Assembly: GCA_945910005.1 (NCBI GenBank)
Contig: OX246745.1
Coordinates: forward strand, 40,690,425 to 40,754,424
Direction of reading: 5' to 3'
Source of the DNA: Isoperla grammatica
Taxonomy: Eukaryota; Arthropoda; Insecta; Plecoptera; Perlodidae
DNA: 64,000 nucleotides
The position numbers were made by a program, and so were the translations under genes. Positions 24,681 to 34,403 of the stretch are shown here, in pieces; within the stretch, counting starts at the first letter, position 1; each line of letters begins with the position of its first letter. The notes below the pieces were generated by a model. The model was not told the DNA's origin and did not search any database. It saw nothing but the letters and a program-made list of their open reading frames with translations.

Positions 24681-25834
24681 ACAATCAAACACAACCAGTG
24701 CCATTAAAGTGTAATGAAAACGCTCGCTTCGCTCGCTTAATAACCACACAATTTCCTCATCCTATCAACAAAATTAGAAATTTTCTGCATCAAATTTAAA
24801 TGATGACGTGAAAATCATAATTGCTTGCATTTGGTTGCCGCAAACGGCAAATTGCAATTATTATCAAATGTTTTATCATGCGGAATAACAATGTTTCGGT
24901 GAAGCCAGGCGCAACATCAAAAACTCGTAGATGTTTTGTGTTATAAGCAAAGGTATAACCTAGAAATCAAGTGCAGTTTTCTAACGCCCACTTTCTTAAC
25001 TCCTTAACCTTTAAAATTAACTAATTAAGTCCCTTTCCCCAAAGGATACGACGTTACAAATGAATATCCTCGCCGGTATAGTGTAAATAATCAATTTTCA
25101 TTTTCCCTATTAACATTTACATCAAATAATATTTTTTGTAGCATGGTATCTGGAAAATGTAAACCATTTGTCTCAAAGGGTGGATCGATGTGACTAGAGG
25201 TAATTAAACGATAGAAGGGGGTAATTCAATCTATTATTATTTAAGCCAGATATGATAAAAAGATCTTTTTAGAAATTGCATTGTTTCTTACTCTAAACAG
25301 AGCATAAAAGTTTGATAAAATAACAGCTATCTAGGAATGTGTTGGAAATTGTTCACTATATTGTTCATATAAATATGGTGGAAGAATATATGGATATGGT
25401 AGAAGAATTGTGTTAGGTGGGAAGGTCATTCGATAAAATCAATCAAAAGATTCTCTATTTAATTGATTGAGGAAAACCTTAGTTAAACATTCAGTCCAGA
25501 CTACCGAACCAGTAAATAAGTGAATAGCTTCCAAAATAATTACAATAAACATCCATCAGCTTAAAAAATCAAAATTTGTTGTTTGATAATTTTTTGGAGT
25601 TCCGACATGGCTTTTGTGAGTCATTTTTACCGAAGTATCATGAGACTGTCTAGAACATTTTCTGAAATTATCCACTTGTTATCTTTCCGACGCTACTTTA
25701 GTGCTCCAGAAGCCTATTTATGCCTCGGTTATGTGATCCTGAAGCAATAAAGGATGATCATCATGACAATTTAGATTAATACTATACATTCATAAATACT
25801 ATTTTTAAAGTCAAACTGGCTCTCTACCTCTTAA
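24676..25834. other. AT-rich sequence, no gene seen
   Basis: A short direct repeat, CGCTCGCTT twice, lies at 24722-24740. Nothing else stands out. Confidence 0.4.
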
Positions 25835-25935
25835 CATCCTCCCATTATCTTCATAATTCACCCATTCATTGTCTCGATTAGCCTCGTTGCAAAAATATGA
25901 GACGTTAAGCCCAAATATCAATCAACCAATCAATC
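25835..25935 (+). mobile_element. Retroposon 3' domain ending in (CAAT)n-like tail
   Basis: The plus-strand copy carries the domain found inverted at 13370-13440: CATTGTCTCGATTAGCC, then AATATGAGACGTTAAGCCC, then ATCAATCAACCAATCAATC. A simple-repeat tail after a conserved domain is the usual 3' end of a SINE or LINE. No promoter or coding part is retained upstream that I can see. Confidence 0.6.
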
Positions 25936-26214
25936 AGTAGGATACCCCAATTATGGCGGAGTGCACTGATTCTATAAATGTGACTCCGCTACCCTTATTG
26001 CCAGCTGAAAATAAATATAGTCAATGGGCTTGATGAACGAATGGAATAGAAAATAGAATAGAATTTTGTTAGTGTGTAAGTTGTAAGTTTTTAAGATTAA
26101 AACATCACTAATTTGTACTTATAACTAGAGGCAGAGCAAAATGGTGATAACGAAAAACGGGAAATTTGTATTTTTCAAAACAAACAAAATTCGGATTTTT
26201 GTAACACCATTTCT

Positions 26215-26330
26215 CATCATCTTTACTTAAAACGCCCAACTGGCTTAATGACGCCTTAATAAGGACCTTTAATGAATTACTCAATCAAGCAACCAATCAG
26301 TCAATCAATCAATCCATCAATCAATCTCTT
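26215..26330 (+). mobile_element. Second retroposon 3' end with (CAAT)n tail
   Basis: ACGCCTTAATAAGGACCTTT and then a stretch of TCAATCAATCAATC-type repeats to about 26328 looks like another retroposon tail. It shares the tail type, but not obviously the body, with 25835-25935. Confidence 0.4.
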
Positions 26331-27020
26331 TCAACTAACTACTGCTTACTTTTAACCTTTTGTATCGTCCGAGTGTGTATGTGTGAAAAGTCCCCGTATA
26401 GAGAGTTAGTGTGTAATACACACGGTATTTAGAAACTGACTCGAGCTAGCCAAGTCGGAGTTCAATTATCCTTTTAAATGCATTGCAACGTTGCGAAAGA
26501 AATGTCTCAACACTGGTTCTAAATATAGCACAGCGATACGATTTAAGTCCCCAGAATATCGAGTAATGGTGATTTTTCACACAATACACACACGTACCTC
26601 GAGCTTAGAGACAACATTTCAAGCAACGCATTGGGTGTGACCTTGAGTAACCTTGCCGACAAACCGACAGAAAGTTCGACTCGGTCGCGAACTACGATCG
26701 AAGCACCTCTAATAACAGATGGACTATGTGAACTAAAATGCAACTAGCTGTTCACTTTTAAATAAAACTATTATTTTATAAAATTACCACATAACAATTT
26801 CTGTACTAAAACAATTGCGTCTTTGAGGTGTCAATTACAAACAAACAAACCAAGACTAGACTACAGGTATCGATTTCTCACATTCAGAGAATTAACTTAG
26901 GCATGTAGTTTGAATAATATCTATATTTAATGTACCACAACCAATATGGACGTACAAGTACATACATCGGGCGTCGATGGAGCGACTGTCTGATACAATA
27001 TTTCGTTAACTAAAATTTTT
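26331..27020. other. Unique sequence, nothing recognised
   Basis: Short open frames only; no conserved motif or repeat end is supported. Confidence 0.4.
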
Positions 27021-27582
27021 CAATTCCAAACCTGTTTATTTTCATTGTAGTACAACGGTTCGTCCGATGAATAAACGGTTTTACATTCGTTACTCTCACA
27101 CCATCGCCGATGAAATTGCGGTTACATAAAATGATTTTCATCGAAATCGCTGGGACGTTACGATGCTAGGGGTCGAGGCGTCGTTTTTGGCGTTGCGAAA
27201 ACTAAATACACCTAGTGATGTACTTAATTGGGAATGGTTTTGTTGGAAACATTTTTCTCTAAACCTCTCGGTACGTTCGTTAACGGGTTGCTAGAATTTC
27301 CCAATTCCAAACCTGTTCATTTTCATTATAGTGCAACGGTAAGTCCGATTCAAAAACGGTTTTCACATTCGTTATCTACCTACAACCGTCGATGTAATTG
27401 TAGTAAAAACGAATGATTTCCGATAGAAATCGCCGGGACGCCACGACGCTAGGGGCGAGGCGTCGTTTTTGGCGTTGTACAAACTAAATAAACTTGGTGA
27501 GGTCTTAAATTGGGAATGGTTTTGTTTGAAACATTTTGATCTCACCCTCTTGGTACGCCCGTCAACGAGCAGATAATGTATT
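27021..27582. repeat. 281-bp direct repeat, 2 copies
   Basis: CAATTCCAAACCTG recurs at 27021 and 27302. Both copies then share ACATTCGTTA, a GGGACG...CGATGCTAGGGG or CGACGCTAGGGG block, GAGGCGTCGTTTTTGGCGTT and AATTGGGAATGGTTTTGTT. Divergence is substantial. The GAGGCGTCG...GGCGTTG core is the most conserved part. It is not recognised as a known RNA gene. Confidence 0.85.
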
Positions 27583-27839
27583 CATTTTAACAATTAATTG
27601 TATAAAAATTATTATTGCTAGAGAGAAAATGAAAACATGTCCGTAACCGAATTCACTCACTCTGTACGATTTTGCAAAATCTGTCCGATCCGTGCTTCCA
27701 ATCGGGAGATACAGCCGTATGTATTGGAAAGATATTGTCATAAGAAGCTACTCAACCTATTACTTGCCTACCCCGACCCTTGAGCTGTGTTTTCAAACCA
27801 AAATATTATTCTCGTCTGAGGAAATGTACGTGTATAAAA
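27583..27839. other. Short unique spacer between two tandem repeats
   Basis: Small overlapping frames are present but unsupported. Confidence 0.4.
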
Positions 27840-28811
27840 TCGATCATAACTCGACCAGTTATTCATCCAGAGTTAAACGAAAGGTCGCAATCGATTTGTA
27901 TTTGTAAGGGCTATTGGATCCATACAGGCAACGAAAGCGAGCCTGACGCGTTCAGCCACACCGACTCCTAATTGGTCAAACATATTATGGGCTCTATCAC
28001 AATAAGATGTAGAGTTAGAGATTGGAATCTTGTAACATTCGATTTAGAATAACGAATTCTATTTCGTTAAAAATTTGCACGCGTTTAATTGGATGAGACA
28101 AAGGGAAATGCTTGCCGAAAGAATGTAAATTTTAAACAAATAGACATAAGTTAAAATCGATCATAACTCAGCCAGTTATTCATCGGGAGTTAAACGGAAA
28201 TTTGCAATCGATTTGTAATTGTAAGAGCTATTGGATCCGTATATACAACGAGAGTAAGCCTGGCGCGTTCAACCATACAGACTCCTAATTGGTCGAACAT
28301 ATTATGGGCGCTATCTCAACGAGTGTTAGAGACACATTGTTAAAACTGGCTCCATTGGATTTACAACAACGAATTCTATTTAGACAACCATTACGCGTGT
28401 CAATGGTGTGAGACAAAGAAAAATACTTACCGAAAAATGTTAATTTTGAAATTAATAGATATTCGAATAAATCGATCATAACTCAGCCAGTTATTCATCG
28501 GGAGTTAAACGGAAATTCGCAATCGGTTTGTAATTGTAAGGGATATTGGATCCGTACATACACGAGAGCGAGTGCGACGCGTTCAACCACACTGACTCCT
28601 TATTGGTCGACCTATTATAGGCTCTATCTCAAGGAGTTTGAGAACTAAAGATTGGAACCTTCTTTCATTCGCTTTAGAATAACGAATTCTATTTCGAAAA
28701 AAATTTGCACGCGTTTCAATGGGGTGCGACAAAGGAAAATAATAACCGAAATAATGTAAATCTTTAACAATAGACATTCGATTTAATCGATCAATACTCA
28801 ACCAGTTATTC
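27840..28811. repeat. 315-bp satellite, 3 full copies plus a 25-bp truncated fourth
   Basis: Units begin TCGATCATAACTC at 27840, 28157, 28472 and 28787 (spacings 317, 315, 315). Conserved blocks are CAGTTATTCAT, GAGTTAAACG, GTAAGGGCTATTGGATCC, GACTCCTAATTGGTC and AACGAATTCTATTT. The fourth copy stops after 25 bases at 28811, where LINE sequence begins. A monomer of this length is typical of centromeric or pericentromeric satellites, but only three copies are here. A larger array may lie elsewhere or have been collapsed at the gap. Confidence 0.9.
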
Positions 28812-28939
28812 CTTGCACGCAGAACGTCTGGTCAGAGTGTACTACGTCACCCATTACTAAGTTGAGTTTGTTAGTTAAAGCTTTAGAAATTATTTTATAG
28901 TCGGTGTTTAAAAGTGAGATCGGTCTCCAATTTTGTATC
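28812..28939 (-). pseudogene. LINE reverse-transcriptase fragment (Tx1/L1-like), minus strand, cut by the gap
   Basis: Translating the minus strand from the gap edge gives about 42 codons without a stop. They include NWRPISLLNTDYKI, then SKALTNKLNLV, then VHSDQTFCVQG. This is the start of the RT fingers region of L1/Tx1-type LINEs, where N-W-R-P-I-S-L-L is diagnostic. It lies in the opposite direction to the RT right of the gap and differs in sequence (NTDYKIISKAL here, AVDYKILALAL there), so it is a different element or subfamily. At its downstream end it stops inside the RT domain against a 315-bp satellite unit. Ordinary 5' truncation cannot produce that, so it is a rearrangement or an assembly junction. 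Confidence 0.8.
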
Positions 28940-29139
28940 NNNNNNNNNNNNNNNNNNNNNNNNNNNNNNNNNNNNNNNNNNNNNNNNNNNNNNNNNNNNN
29001 NNNNNNNNNNNNNNNNNNNNNNNNNNNNNNNNNNNNNNNNNNNNNNNNNNNNNNNNNNNNNNNNNNNNNNNNNNNNNNNNNNNNNNNNNNNNNNNNNNNN
29101 NNNNNNNNNNNNNNNNNNNNNNNNNNNNNNNNNNNNNNN
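28940..29139. other. Assembly gap, 200 N
   Basis: Exactly 200 unknown bases. A round fixed length indicates a scaffolding gap of unknown true size. Open frames drawn through the N block are meaningless. LINE reverse transcriptase lies on both sides in opposite orientation. Confidence 0.99.
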
Positions 29140-31967
29140 GAGGACACACCACGGCCGATTTAGCCCGTGCTAACGAGCAAGTTCGCGAGGCCTACACACG
29201 ACGTAGCGAGAGACTGTTGGCACACTCGCGTTACGAACAACTGCTTGCCATAGACAGTCCTGCAGCTCCGAATTTGGCACGGGACATGGCACCAACTTTC
29301 CAGTCTCTTAAACAGCTGCGGTTTGAGGGACGTATCGTCTCCGACGGCTCATCTCTCTGCACGGCAGCAAAGCAACACTTCCAGGAGGTCTATAGTGCCA
29401 TGCCCGTGGCCATCGATAAGGACTCGCCTTTGTACGAGTTGCTGCCAACTCTCTCTCGCTTCCAACGCGAAAGTCTGGATCGGCCCTTCACTCACCAGAA
29501 ACTCTCAGAGGCGCTGGGCTCCCTGAACAAGGGTAAGGCCCCAGGCATAGACGGTCTCACTCCCGAGTTCTACTCGTTCTTCTGGAATGAGCTGTCTGAC
29601 CCTTTTAAGTCCGTGCTGGAGTGCTCTCTAGTGGATGGGTTTCTCCCCAAGTCCGCTCAAAAATCCATTCTGACCCTTTTGCCTAAATCGGGAGACAGGA
29701 TGGAAAACAAGAACTGGCGTCCCATCTCCCTTCTCGCCGTGGATTATAAAATCCTAGCCCTTGCTCTGGCGACGCGTCTTAGCGAGGTAGTCAGCTGCCT
29801 GGTCCATCCTGACCAGGGATATTGCATTCCCGGGAGAACCTCCTTTGATAGTGTCCACCTTCACCGAGACGTCCTAGAGTATGCCAACAGTGAAGGAGTG
29901 CCCCTGGCAGTGCTGTCCCTCGATCAGCAGGGTGCGTTCGACAGGGTCAACCACGACTATCTCTTCCACCTTCTTCGCACTTACGGGTTCGGAGAGTCTT
30001 TCGTGAGTACCCTGAGAACGCTGTACGCCGGGGCCACGTGTCATGTACGGGTAGGGTGTTGCCTCACGGCACCCTTTGTTTTTGGCCGTGGCATCCGACA
30101 GGGTTGCCCGCTGTCAGGGTTACTCTTCTCGTTGACGGCTGAGCCGTTTCTCCGTCTGTGCAGAACAAAACTCGAGGGTTTCTCTCTGCCAGGACTGCCC
30201 GAACGCAGGCTCGTGGTATCCGGCTATGCCGACGACTTCTCGGCATTCATTGCCAACAACCAAGATTTCGATCGCCTCCGAGAAGTGTACGATGTCTACT
30301 CTGCACAGTCCGGAGCGAAGCTAAATGCCGAGAAGTCCACGGGACTGTGGGCGGGCAGTTGGATCGGCCGGCTTGACGCCCCGCTCGGGTTTGCGTGGTC
30401 CAACGAAGGCGCCAAAGTTTTAGGAGTCGTGTTAGGAAACACGCCCGGCGTGGTGGCCAGGAGCTTGGAGGAATTGCTCACTAAGTTCATGGCAGCAGTT
30501 CACAGGTGGCGTTTCAGTTCGTCGGCCATGTCGCTTCGTGGCCGCGTCCTGGTGGCAAATCAGTTCCTGGCCCCCAGGCTATGGTACACCCTCCAAATAA
30601 TTCCTCCCCCTCTGGCTCTTATTAATCGGTTGCAGGGAGAACTGGCCAACTTCGTTTGGGCGGGCAGGAGACATTGGACTCGCCTACGAGAACTTGGCGC
30701 TCCTCTTCATCTGGGGGGGCTCGGTCTGGTTCACCTTGCGTCCAAGGTAGCAATGTTTCGGGTTCTCTATGCCCACCGATACTTATCGAACTTGGATGAC
30801 CATCCCTGTCACGCCATGACCCGACACTTCCTCGGAAAGTTCCGAAGTCTTGGTCTTGGGTGGCAAGTATTGTTTCATCCGCAAATCGGTGGACCAGCAG
30901 CCCGAAGCACGTCCGATTTTCTCCGGACGGTTCTGGTGGCTTGGTTCTCCCTGCAAATAAAGCCTAGAAATTTTCCCTCCACCATCTGGGGTCTGCGCGA
31001 CGTACCGCTAACGCTGACGTCACTTATCCCCACAGCCACCTCTCCGTTTATTCCGACCTGGTCTTCACTGGGATGCACAACGTTGGGAGACCTCCTTTTT
31101 GGGAACGAGTGGCTAGGAGTCGACCAACTGGAGGGTTTTGATGGGCTACTCGGTCGCACTCGAGGGGCTCTGACAATCAACGGAAACAGGATCCGGGCCT
31201 TTTGCAGCCTCCGGTTCCGTAGAGTATTGCAGATTCCGGGTCCTGAACCCTGGCCACCGGCGCTTTTCTACCGCCGCCCGCTTTCCGGCAAGTGGGTGCC
31301 CCTTTTCCCCGAGACCAATAGGCGGTCGATCCTGCTCGACATCATGGTCAAGGGGCTCGGTATAGACGGTTCGGCAGAAGGCCAATGGTCAAATGATCGG
31401 GTCAACTGGAAAGGCCTAGCTCGGCCACCTTCGTTAGGCTTAGATTCCGAGGTGGTTTGGCGATTCAACAAGAACCGTCTTGCCGATCCCATATTCTTGT
31501 ACCACGCAGGACTGACCGCCTCCCGCCTGTGCCCATGGTGCCTGGTCGAGGGGACAGCCTGGCATATGCTGGTCTCATGTCGGCAGGCCACAGCCATGTG
31601 GCGGTTGGCTGACTCCTTGATCAGGGGCATACTGGGACGCCCTAGACTGTCTCTGAGAGATCTCTATGTCGGGTTCTGGCCCGACAAGGCCTCCAATGCC
31701 ACACAGATAGATCTGGCCAACTATGTTCTCGTGTTGGCCAAGAGCACAGTCTACAGGCTCTTAGTATGCTATTTCAAGGATGGTAGGGTGCCTGCTCCCT
31801 TTGAGGTTGTCCTAACGGCCCGTCTGAAGTCCCGCCTCCTCAAGGAGTATGCTTGGCATCTCGCGCGCGGGACGATTGACAGCTTTAGGGCAAAGTGGTG
31901 CGCGAGAGAGGCGTTCTGTTCCATCCTTGATGGAGAGCTCCTCTTTAGCCAAGCACTATCCCAGTGA
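29140..31967 (+). CDS. Tx1-like LINE ORF2: reverse transcriptase with C-terminal zinc knuckle, 5' part lost in the gap
   Basis: This is the enzyme of a non-LTR retrotransposon; it reverse-transcribes its own RNA at a nicked chromosomal target. The frame is open for 941 codons, from GGA at 29142 to TGA at 31965. RT landmarks are in order: GKAPGIDGLTPEFY (about 29533), NWRPISLL (about 29713), the motif A aspartate in LDQQGAFDRV (GAT at 29922), IRQGCPLSG (motif B, about 30090) and YADD (30225-30236). The thumb follows. Near the C terminus CPWC, then WH, then SC (about 31530-31580) gives the C-C-H-C knuckle usual in L1/Tx1 proteins. The apurinic-like endonuclease expected upstream is absent: it is in the gap or missing. 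Base composition is much more GC-rich than the surroundings. An intact frame of this size suggests recent activity. The Tx1 clade is my recollection of family resemblance. Confidence 0.9.
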
Positions 31968-32060
31968 AGCTCATACATATATATATTTTCAGTTACTGAC
32001 CGGTAGGGTTTGCTCACCCAAACCCTAATATTAATAATTTTGTAAGTTTTGCACTATATC
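31968..32060 (+). other. LINE 3' UTR with a perfect 9-bp hairpin
   Basis: Just after the stop codon, TAGGGTTTG (32004-32012) pairs with CAAACCCTA (32019-32027) across the loop CTCACC. LINE 3' UTR hairpins can be the recognition site for the element's own RT. No poly-A or simple tail is obvious afterwards, so the 3' end of the element is not fixed. Confidence 0.7.
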
Positions 32061-32477
32061 CTGATTTTTAAAGCTAGCTCCTCATAACATTTGCTTGAAA
32101 TTGGTTGTGTTTCCATCTAAATTATGTGGTAATTGCTTCATGTTTAACATTTTATTGAATAAGTTGCATACATGGTACAAAGTTGTTTAAACATTCATCG
32201 TGTAGACCGAAGTAAGACGAATTCAGTGGTATGTTTGATTTGTGCTCAAGTGAATTAGATGGATCTGGACGACGAGATATATTAGCGCGGGCCTCGAAAC
32301 TCAGACGATGCTCCATATGCAGCGAGTAGCGCGTAGTTTCATCTACGTCACAACGCCTGGGGCGAAACACTTTTTCTTGGATTTCAAGAGTTTGAATACA
32401 CCAGGCAACTTAACACATTCACTAACCGTTACAGATTAGGCTTACAATTACACGTTTTAAACGAAATGTGAGGGTTT
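32061..32477. other. Unique sequence, nothing recognised
   Basis: Some of it may still be LINE 3' UTR. No gene is seen. Confidence 0.35.
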
Positions 32478-32562
32478 AGTGGGCCTTTAACACCGGGACC
32501 TTCAGCTTTGCAAGCAGGTATGCTAACCACTGGACCAACGAGCCACCTGGTATCTTGCTACG
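32478..32562 (-). mobile_element. tRNA-derived SINE head, tRNA-Ala(TGC)-like, minus strand
   Basis: On the minus strand this reads GGTGGCTCGTTGGTCCAGTG, then GTTAGCATACCTGC, then TTGCAAAGC, then GAAGGTCCCGG. An A-box region and a CTTGCAA loop, equivalent to anticodon TGC, are recognisable. The B box (GGTCCCGGTGTTAAAGGCC) is degraded. It could instead be a decayed tRNA pseudogene. Confidence 0.6.
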
Positions 32563-32859
32563 TTTCACCCCACATTATAGTTAGGAATGTAATCTAGACA
32601 CTTTGTGACTGGAGGTTCATAATCGTTTTCTAACTTTACTGGAAGTGGTATTTAAATTTTACAAATGTTGCAATTTAATATATTGATAACTTCTTAAATA
32701 AAATATTTATTTGTACAATATACAGAATAATATACGATGCCACATGGGGGGGGGGGGGGGGGGAGAAATGAGATCTAAGCAAAATGTGTGAAATAATAAT
32801 AGTTTGACAGTTACTAAAGTGATGGCTATAATTGTGGCATTTGCTTATGAGTGAGATCT
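32563..32859. other. AT-rich spacer with a poly-G run
   Basis: About 17 consecutive G lie at 32747-32763. No gene is seen. Confidence 0.5.
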
Positions 32860-32998
32860 CTAGGGGCCCCGTAGACTGAGTCAATTGTCACCGATAGGAA
32901 AACCTAAAGGACATGTCAGTCAGGATTGACAGTAGCGGGTATCGAACCGGCGACCTCTTGACTAAGAGCCTCGTACGCTATCAGCACTAAGCCACCTT
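32860..32998 (-). mobile_element. tRNA-derived SINE, minus strand, good B box
   Basis: On the minus strand GGTGGCTTAGTGCTGATAGC is the A-box region and CCGGTTCGATACCCGC an essentially intact B box. It continues with TGTCAATCCTGACTGACATG. It belongs to the family at 21677-21835, sharing ACGAGGCTCTTA and ACCCGCTACT. Confidence 0.8.
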
Positions 32999-34033
32999 AT
33001 ACATTTCATATTCATCGACTACTTAAGAAATATTATTCAAACAAGTCGCAGTTATTTATTTGTTTTCTCTTGCAGTGCATCTTTGTTAATTTCCTCTTCG
33101 GTTGAAAGTTGTAAATGATTTTCAAAGGAAGCCAATAAATACCATCACAAATAACAAGGCAACATAAAAAAGAATGTAAATTAAGATAATACAGCAACAA
33201 AACAAAATATTGTTTTGTTGGAACATTAGAACATTGAGCAACACAAATTTAATACGAAAACATTATAAAATAGTATGAAAATTGTTACATAAATTTAAAA
33301 TTAAATAACACTACGTTATAAAGAAAAAAAGCATTATTTTTATAAAAAAATATTTTCATTATTTTTTTTATAAAATTATGTTGCTTTTGTTTTGTTCTAG
33401 AAATGTTTACTGTCCTGCACTATTGGCCTGATTCAGTCAATTTTGTTAAACATAAATAAATCTTGTAGCAAATGACCGTTTCTAAAATAACGTGTTAGAA
33501 ATGCATTTGTTTTGTAATATGCATTGCACCTTGACGTGGTTTAGATTAGATTGTGTTTTAAGGGGAGCCCGTAGCTGCACTTGGGTGGGAGGGAAAGGAA
33601 TGGAAGGAGTGAAGCACGAAGAAAGAGCTAACGCTTGCAATATTGCATGGCCGAGCAATTGTCTGGGCGAGATTCGAAAGTCAGTCTGTGGCCGGATTCT
33701 AAGCAAAGCAGACGTGCTTGGTTAGCGTGAACCTGGAATGCCTTCGAAATAACGCTTTGTCGCTATCAGATATCATTCTTAGGTTCTGCGCCCCAGGTTA
33801 GTCTCTTGCGATTACATACAAGAAACAAATTTTTCATTTTATACAAATTTTTAATTTTTTTCTCTTATTGTTGTGTAATATTCATTTAATAACAATGCAC
33901 GGTTCTTTAATTTTGTTGTTTATAAATTCAGTTTACAAATTTTGTTTAGCCTAAGAAACGTGTTAATTTGTTTTAAATGTAGGTGTGATTTCTAGTGCTA
34001 ATGTGTGTGTATGGTGCTTCTTGTTGGTTTTAG
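32999..34033 (+). other. AT-rich region upstream of the candidate secreted-protein exon
   Basis: A more GC-rich block lies at about 33530-33800. It ends in CCCCAG followed by GTTAGT (33797), a possible splice donor of a non-coding first exon. At 34014-34033 GTGCTTCTTGTTGGTTTTAG is a good splice acceptor. No TATA box is convincing. Confidence 0.35.
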
Positions 34034-34156
34034 ATACCGTCCCGAAACTAGTTCTTATTATTTAAAATATAATAATATTTAAATCAGTAACAATGGTTTC
34101 GACATCAAAGTGGCTGCATGCTGGACTCAGCGCTCTGCTATTCATTCTGCTCAATG
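34034..34156 (+). CDS. Candidate first coding exon: signal peptide ending at a phase-1 splice donor
   Basis: ATG at 34093 has a good start context (A at -3, G at +4). It opens 21 codons plus one base: a short N-terminal region with one lysine, then a hydrophobic run (LSALLFILLNG). This is a textbook secretory signal peptide. The frame meets AATG followed by GTGAGT at 34157, a near-consensus splice donor that splits a codon after its first base. Phase-1 introns after signal peptides are common in extracellular proteins. Upstream, a pyrimidine-rich TTTTAG at 34031-34033 could start this exon with about 59 bases of 5' UTR. The mature protein is unknown. A chance hydrophobic frame is possible, but the combination of features is suggestive. 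Confidence 0.45.
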
Positions 34157-34359
34157 GTGAGTCTACGTTTTTACTACAATACTTCATTCTCATTAACACA
34201 AGCATTATTTATATCTAATGCACATCTTTGTGATCAACATTTGTACAGAACTTACACTAAATTACAGATACAATTAAACCTATTTAAAGATAGTTTCTTT
34301 AAATGCCAATAATCATTTAATGCTACTATTACTGAAGCATGTTTAATGTTTATTCGTAG

Positions 34360-34403
34360 GAAAATCACCGCTCGATCCGCAAATTGATCAAGTCTATCAA
34401 TTA
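34360..34403 (+). CDS. Candidate second coding exon of the same gene
   Basis: After a 203-bp intron, TTTATTCGTAG at 34349-34359 is a usable acceptor, and the phase matches the 34156 donor. The joined frame reads on as a hydrophilic stretch (KSPLDPQIDQVYQL), as expected after a signal peptide. GTGAGA at 34404 could be the next donor (phase 0). If unspliced, the frame stops at 34449 and would make a peptide of about 51 residues. Other phase-compatible acceptors exist at 35208 and 36596, the second giving VVSQLNYSNIVE with a donor-like GTTATT at 36636. Exon choice is therefore uncertain. Confidence 0.3.

Noticed and set aside
28904..29173. Open frames running through the N block
   Set aside because: Unknown bases cannot support a frame; only sequence outside 28940-29139 was interpreted.
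32004..32027. Telomere-like TAGGG/CCCTA sequence
   Set aside because: It is a single hairpin in a LINE 3' UTR, not a TTAGGG array.
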